A stretch of 18,418 nt of DNA from contig JBBRXC010000020.1 in NCBI GenBank assembly GCA_038248745.1, positions 1-18,418 of the forward strand, read 5' to 3'. Position numbers and translations under genes: made by a program. Shown piece by piece: positions 14,537 to 18,418 of the stretch. How positions within the stretch are numbered: the first letter of the stretch is position 1; every line of letters starts with the position of its first letter. The stretch is from JAENWH01 sp038248745 (GTDB lineage Bacteria > Bacillota > Clostridia > Peptostreptococcales > Anaerovoracaceae). A model generated the notes under the pieces. The model saw only the letters and a program-made list of their open reading frames with translations, was not told the DNA's origin and did not search any database.

Positions 14537-16206
14537 CTCATTTCCTTCCTTTTGGTATCAATAAAGAATTTTATGAGTTCTAAAACGTTATAGGGCATTT
14601 GGGATCTAATGATAGCGGAAGCAAATGGGATTGAAAAAGGCTTTGGCTTAAAAGCATAAAACCTACTTTCCCAAGATGTTGGCGCAAATTTTTCCTTGGC
14701 GTGATGCAGCGACTTAAAGTCATATAGTTGTGTCATATGGTCATATAGATATGTAAAAACCTTTTCATTAACGGAGGGATTATCATTCGAACTTACATTA
14801 TATAAGGGAGACAGTCCCATTGTGCATTCGGTATACCCTTCTTCTTTGAATTTCATAAAGGCCTCATATATGATCATCTCAATTGCGCCTGCTTTTCCAT
14901 TGGGATCTCTTCTGGTAATTTCTGCAATGTATCCTTTCAGGTATGGATTAAACACAACATATGCATTCACTTTATCTTCCGAATCAATAGCACAAAAGTA
15001 TCTTCTGTTATAAGGGGCATCAAAATTATTCTTGCCTAGCATAAAAATAAGTTCAGGGGAACCTTTTGCCATTAACCAATTTTTTGAAATCTGTTCCATT
15101 TGTTTAATATATATCTGGCTTTCTTCTTTTGCCATATCTATCTCTTTCACATAAAGCCCATCTTTCACGGCATGATTAATAGCAGCTCTTACTTTGGCTA
15201 CAGCCCCACCTTTCAAGCTATACTCTGACAGATTAAAGTTTGCATCCTCTCCACATTTTAAAAAGCCAAATCCAAAATTTTTATATATATGTATGTAATC
15301 ATCAGTAATATTCATCAGTAAAAGATCTAAAGCGTTTTCCTCAGCAAATTGTGTTAGTTCATGCATAAACTCATTTGCATCACCTTCACTACATATAATA
15401 TCTCCACATATAGCCATAACGTTCCCAACAATAGTATAGGAGCAAACACCTTCAACCTCTTTAGAAAAAAAATACAATTTGTCATTTTCTAAAGACAAGT
15501 AAGACATGGGATTGAATCCAAATTTTAAAACCAGGGATCTAACCTTTTCCACATTTGGATTTTCAGTAAATAGACGATTTAAGTTAGAGCCCATTAACAA
15601 TGTAATCGCGCCAACAATAAATGCCCAAAAGATAAATAACACAGTATCATTAAAAATTTTAATCCCTAATGATGCTTGCATCGTGTTTGCTTGCCCATTT
15701 AACAAAATTACCTGAAAAATTCCATTTGTGCTGATATTTAAAGACTGATCCAATAATTGTATGCTAATTTGGTAATATCCAAAAATAACTAAAAAGGCGC
15801 TTCCTAAATAGAATATGGCTCTTAAAGAATGGTTTTTTAAAGGCATTCTCCTAAAGTGAGATTTGTTAAATACAAGTAACAATATCAAAGAAATATCTAT
15901 AAAAACATAAAACGGTGTAAGTGTATGTATGTGAATTAAATGACCCATTATTGAAATTGTAGCTGCAAATATAGAAATGATCCAAGCAACATAACTTCGC
16001 TTTACCAAACCTGCGGCAATCACAATCATTAGAACGCCGGATACAATAGAAAATGCATGATGCAAAGTCAATTCACTCATGTTTAATGTTCTGTTGAGAA
16101 TCTCTTCATCAAGATCAATATATCTGAAGGGCAATGAATACCAAATATTCCTTAGCCCGCTGAGAAAAACCAATGCAATTATAAATGGTATTAAAATTCG
16201 TTTCAT
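14533..16206 (-). CDS. Compact MprF-like membrane protein with DUF2156 (aminoacyl-phosphatidylglycerol synthase type) domain
   Basis: A 557-residue protein: six membrane helices in the first ~206 residues (about 3-18, 50-68, 73-92, 97-113, 129-148, 187-206), then a cytosolic tandem GNAT-like DUF2156 domain (about 222-540). Family landmarks are NPMSYLSLENDKLYFFS (232-248), GDIICSEGD (268-276), MNITDDYIHIYKNFGFGFLK (298-317), CGEDANFNLSEYSLKGG and MGLSPLYNV. MprF-type enzymes transfer Lys or Ala from tRNA to phosphatidylglycerol, lowering surface negative charge and giving resistance to cationic peptides. Full MprF has about 14 helices and ~840 residues; the flippase half is missing here, so this is a synthase-only form. 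Start set at ATG 16206, after AAGAAGGGG; the upstream in-frame extension lacks such a site. The transferred amino acid cannot be told from the sequence. Confidence 0.85.
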   Translation of the reverse strand: MKRILIPFIIALVFLSGLRNIWYSLPFRYIDLDEEILNRTLNMSELTLHHAFSIVSGVLMIVIAAGLVKRSYVAWIISIFAATISIMGHLIHIHTLTPFYVFIDISLILLLVFNKSHFRRMPLKNHSLRAIFYLGSAFLVIFGYYQISIQLLDQSLNISTNGIFQVILLNGQANTMQASLGIKIFNDTVLFIFWAFIVGAITLLMGSNLNRLFTENPNVEKVRSLVLKFGFNPMSYLSLENDKLYFFSKEVEGVCSYTIVGNVMAICGDIICSEGDANEFMHELTQFAEENALDLLLMNITDDYIHIYKNFGFGFLKCGEDANFNLSEYSLKGGAVAKVRAAINHAVKDGLYVKEIDMAKEESQIYIKQMEQISKNWLMAKGSPELIFMLGKNNFDAPYNRRYFCAIDSEDKVNAYVVFNPYLKGYIAEITRRDPNGKAGAIEMIIYEAFMKFKEEGYTECTMGLSPLYNVSSNDNPSVNEKVFTYLYDHMTQLYDFKSLHHAKEKFAPTSWESRFYAFKPKPFSIPFASAIIRSQMPYNVLELIKFFIDTKRKEMR

Positions 16207-16339
16207 TTGATCCCCTTCTTGGCGTATCAATTCTGCTAACACAATGTACCTTGTAATTATAACCATTATTTTACTAATTATAGCATAAAATAAAAATCAG
16301 GTAACTTAAAAACAGCCATTTAAATAATTGCCTGTGAAA

Positions 16340-16379
16340 TTAGACAATTTATATACACTTGTTTAAATTTTAGACAATT
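16340..16379 (+). repeat. Direct repeat pair upstream of the tolC-like gene
   Basis: TTAGACAATT occurs at 16340-16349 and again at 16370-16379, exactly 30 bases apart (about three helical turns), as expected for regulator sites on one face of DNA. Each copy contains TAGACA, one mismatch from a -35 box. No well-placed -10 can be assigned with confidence. Confidence 0.5.
16359..16377. promoter_or_regulatory. 19-bp near-palindrome, candidate operator of the tolC-like gene
   Basis: TTGTTTAAATTTTAGACAA is a palindrome with one mismatched pair and an unpaired centre. Its left half, TTGTTTAAAT, recurs on the opposite strand in the tetR promoter (18328-18337), and the adjoining TACACTTGT (16354-16362) recurs there too (18343-18351, reverse). 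A dyad of this size suits a TetR-family dimer. Binding is inferred from the sharing of motifs. Confidence 0.5.
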
Positions 16380-16466
16380 GTACGCTTTTGTATATTTCAA
16401 GAATATCAGATCCCCAGTAGAATAAAAAATAAAGTGAAATTGAAACATAGAAAGGACAATGAGAAT

Positions 16467-17681
16467 ATGAAAAAAAGAGCAGTATATTTTGTGATGATAG
16501 GGATCTTGCTTATCGGAAATTTAACCCCAGTATTTGCCGAGTCAAGCACTTCAACTGGCAATCTTTCCCTGCAGGAAGCAACTCTTATTATGACAACAAA
16601 AGGAACGCGTGCCGAAACCGCTGATTTGAACCGAAAATCGGATATTGCCGTAGCAAATGGCTATTCTGAAAAAGCGAGCACCATCAAAAAAACATTAGAT
16701 GGACTGGATCAGTTGTACCAGGCGGAGTCTTTATATGGCGATAACTTCACTATAGCGACGGGCTACACCAGTAGCATGGTTATGCAGTTGAGCTATGAAG
16801 CGCAGGTGGCCGGCGCTACTCAGAATAACAAAAAGATCCTAAATTTAAGAAGAAGTTTTGCACAAGAAAATCAACAGAACAATTACCAGGCAGACTTGAA
16901 TAAAATTCAGGAGGATACCGTCATGATGTATGGTAATGTTCTTCTGGCACAAGATAACTACAAAATTGCAACAGACAACTTAATCGTTCAACAAAAAATC
17001 ATGAAGACGATTAATGCAAAAAAAAGTGTTGGGCTGTTGTCTAAAAAAGATGTGTTACAGGCTCAAACGGCGGTGATGGACGCAGAAAAAGAAGTTAGAA
17101 CTTCAAAAACCAAGATGGCGTATGCCCATATGAGTTTTAACTATTTGCTTGGATTTGGGGTACTGCAGCCAGTTACTTTTACAGACAAATTGGCGGAGAC
17201 TACAACCGAAGGGATAGATGTTGAGCTGGCCATTGAAAGTGCAAGAAACAACAGAAATGAAATAAAAGGGGCAAACTTTGCAAAAGAAATTTATAAGATT
17301 TTGTTGAATGACGTGAGTGCCTATCCAAAATCTTCATCAACATATTTAACCGCACAGATCAATCTCTTGACTGCTGAAAAAACGGCGAAAGACGCGTGGG
17401 TCCAAATTGAAATTGACATTCGCAACAGAGCGGCAGAAGTGGAAGACAAAGAGGCGGCCCTAATAGCGGCTAAAGCGCTTCAAAACTATGCAGAAGAAGG
17501 CGTTCGGCTGATCACCCTCACAAACGAAGAAGGCCTTAGCACAGTGGATGAGCTTTTGAATGCACAAGTAAGCTACTATAAATCCAAGTTGAATGTTGCA
17601 AAGGCAATATCTGATTACAACATATCCTTAAAGGAGTTGAAGGATGCCCAAGGGGTTGGTACCATGAGAATACCACTTTAA
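16467..17681 (+). CDS. TolC-family secreted protein (outer-membrane-efflux-protein-like)
   Basis: A 404-residue exported protein. The signal peptide is KKR, a hydrophobic core (VYFVMIGILLIGNLT) and a cleavage site after A24 (PVFA). The mature part is almost wholly alpha-helical and shows the repeated TolC pattern: LSLQEATLIM near the start, long heptad-like helices, NAKKSVGLLSKKDVLQAQT (a TolC hallmark: VGxxSxxDVLxAQ) and, in the second half, NEEGLSTVDELLNAQVSYYKSK. The two halves are internally similar, as in TolC. Start chosen at ATG 16467, 10 nt after AAAGGA. In diderms TolC forms an outer-membrane channel; no efflux pump gene is visible in the window, and the host appears to be Bacillota, so the role is open. 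It ends 3 nt from the convergent tetR stop. Confidence 0.85.
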   Translation: MKKRAVYFVMIGILLIGNLTPVFAESSTSTGNLSLQEATLIMTTKGTRAETADLNRKSDIAVANGYSEKASTIKKTLDGLDQLYQAESLYGDNFTIATGYTSSMVMQLSYEAQVAGATQNNKKILNLRRSFAQENQQNNYQADLNKIQEDTVMMYGNVLLAQDNYKIATDNLIVQQKIMKTINAKKSVGLLSKKDVLQAQTAVMDAEKEVRTSKTKMAYAHMSFNYLLGFGVLQPVTFTDKLAETTTEGIDVELAIESARNNRNEIKGANFAKEIYKILLNDVSAYPKSSSTYLTAQINLLTAEKTAKDAWVQIEIDIRNRAAEVEDKEAALIAAKALQNYAEEGVRLITLTNEEGLSTVDELLNAQVSYYKSKLNVAKAISDYNISLKELKDAQGVGTMRIPL

Positions 17682-17684
17682 CAA

Positions 17685-18272
17685 TTACTTTCGGGGTGCT
17701 TTGCTCGCCGCAAACCGCTCCAATGCCTGTGCGGCAGTTCCTGAAATAATTTGATCCAGTATGAATATAACTTCCTCTGGAGATTTCTTCATGCCACTCA
17801 TGATCCAGTCTTCAAGAAGGGCGGCAAATGAAACACTATAAAAATGAGTGATGTATTGAAAATCGGTTTGATTAATATCGATGCCTTTTGATTTTTCATT
17901 TAAAAAAGAAGTACTGATAGCAAAGGCTTCTTTGTAGAAGTAGCGTTTAATAGAATCCCGGTTCACGGAATGAAGGATACACAAGGTAAGCAACTCGTTT
18001 TTTTGTATATACTTAAGCAGATAAATGCCGGCCTCCTGCCAGGAAAGGAAATTGTCATTCTCTTTCATAGCTGAGACAATTTCCTGATTTATTATCCACT
18101 CAAGAAGATCATAAATATCTTGAAAATGATAATAAAAAGTTTGACGGTTAAGACCGCAATTTTCAACAAGTTCTCGTATGCTAATTTTTGTGATAGGCTT
18201 AGAAGCCATGAGTGACTTGAGGGAATTGGCCATTGCAGTTTTTGTTAAATCTGTCTTTACAATATAAGGCAT
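17685..18272 (-). CDS. TetR/AcrR-family transcriptional regulator (DhaS-like)
   Basis: A 195-residue repressor-type protein. Residues 8-55 form the DNA-binding domain: TKTAMANSLKSLMASKPITK, then the helix-turn-helix ISIRELVENCGLNRQTFYYH (30-49), then FQDIYDLLEWI, the exact style of the DhaS subgroup. The C-terminal ~130 residues are a helical ligand/dimer domain of the TetR_C_8 type. Despite the DhaS likeness no dihydroxyacetone kinase genes are nearby. The start is ATG 18272, 7 nt after AGGAG on the minus strand; the longer ORF start at 18329 lies in the promoter. It is convergent with the tolC-like gene and divergent from the gene starting at 18397, and is likely to control both; that is inference from shared motifs. 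Confidence 0.9.
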   Translation of the reverse strand: MPYIVKTDLTKTAMANSLKSLMASKPITKISIRELVENCGLNRQTFYYHFQDIYDLLEWIINQEIVSAMKENDNFLSWQEAGIYLLKYIQKNELLTLCILHSVNRDSIKRYFYKEAFAISTSFLNEKSKGIDINQTDFQYITHFYSVSFAALLEDWIMSGMKKSPEEVIFILDQIISGTAAQALERFAASKAPRK

Positions 18273-18293
18273 ATTATGTCTCCTGAATCTGAT

Positions 18294-18346
18294 TTGTAGA
18301 ATTTTTACTATAGTCCTATTATGAAACATTTAAACAAATAGTACAA
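18294..18346. promoter_or_regulatory. Overlapping divergent promoters for tetR and the gene at 18397
   Basis: Plus strand: TTGTAG (18294-18299), 17 bases, TATTAT (18317-18322). Minus strand: TTGTAC (18346-18341), 17 bases, CATAAT (18323-18318). The two -10 boxes overlap, and the shared motif ATTTAAACAA (18328-18337) lies in the spacer of the tetR promoter, a good place for autorepression and joint control. Confidence 0.5.
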
Positions 18347-18396
18347 GTGTAAAAAATTGAACAGGTAGTGTGAAAAGAGAGAAAAGAGGTAAGAAA

Positions 18397-18418
18397 ATGG
18401 GAATGGAAGGGAGCTACA
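18397..18418 (+). CDS. Start of an unidentified gene, cut by the window end
   Basis: ATG at 18397 with an AGAGG ribosome binding site about 9 nt upstream; only seven codons (MGMEGSY) are in the window, so nothing can be said of the product. Its position, divergent from tetR with overlapping promoters, makes it a likely target of that regulator. Confidence 0.45.

Noticed and set aside
1..18418. CRISPR arrays, tRNA/rRNA genes, insertion sequences, prophage or toxin-antitoxin modules
   Set aside because: None seen: no regularly spaced repeats, no cloverleaf or rRNA-like stretches, no transposase or integrase motifs.

Overview
The window looks like a chromosomal segment of an anaerobic, low-GC Bacillota, most likely a clostridial lineage. 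The basis is AT-rich DNA, strong AGGAGG-type ribosome binding sites, a B12-dependent class II ribonucleotide reductase, a trigger-factor-like lipoprotein of a type common in Clostridia, and TTGACA/TATAAT promoters. The genus cannot be fixed from the sequence alone.

Layout. (1) 1-1853: 3' three-quarters of an adenosylcobalamin-dependent ribonucleotide reductase (nrdJ), convergent with a small Rieske [2Fe-2S] protein; the two share a bidirectional terminator. (2) 2350-3962: a lipoprotein resembling the trigger factor/FKBP lipoprotein family but without the FKBP domain, followed at 11 nt by an SDR oxidoreductase. (3) 3963-5285: a general-stress cluster: a start-less remnant of a YflT/GSP17M-like protein, a CsbD-like protein behind a near-consensus promoter, a GlsB/YeaQ-type membrane protein and a two-repeat DUF1508 (YegP-like) protein, closed by an 18-bp-stem terminator. 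(4) 5478-6962: a GlpA-like FAD oxidoreductase with a C-terminal BFD-type [2Fe-2S] module. (5) 7068-13777: a complete nine-gene operon atpD-C-Q-R-B-E-F-A-G.

This operon is the most notable part of the window. The gene order (beta and epsilon first), the presence of atpQ and atpR, the absence of a separate delta gene and the long b subunit with a delta-like C-terminus identify it as an N-type ('alternate', Methanosarcina/marine-type) F1Fo-ATPase, not the usual housekeeping atpIBEFHAGDC operon of Bacillota. The c subunit carries a full ESTxxY sodium signature plus a second carboxylate in helix 1, so Na+ is a likely coupling ion.

(6) 13832-16206, minus strand: a compact MprF-like (DUF2156) membrane protein whose stop codon overlaps the start of an alpha/beta hydrolase by ATGA, suggesting an aminoacyl-lipid synthase/hydrolase pair. 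(7) 16467-18272: a TolC-family secreted protein convergent with a DhaS-like TetR regulator. The promoter regions of both share sequence motifs, one of them inside a 19-bp near-palindrome, which suggests TetR control. A further gene begins at 18397, divergent from tetR, and runs out of the window.
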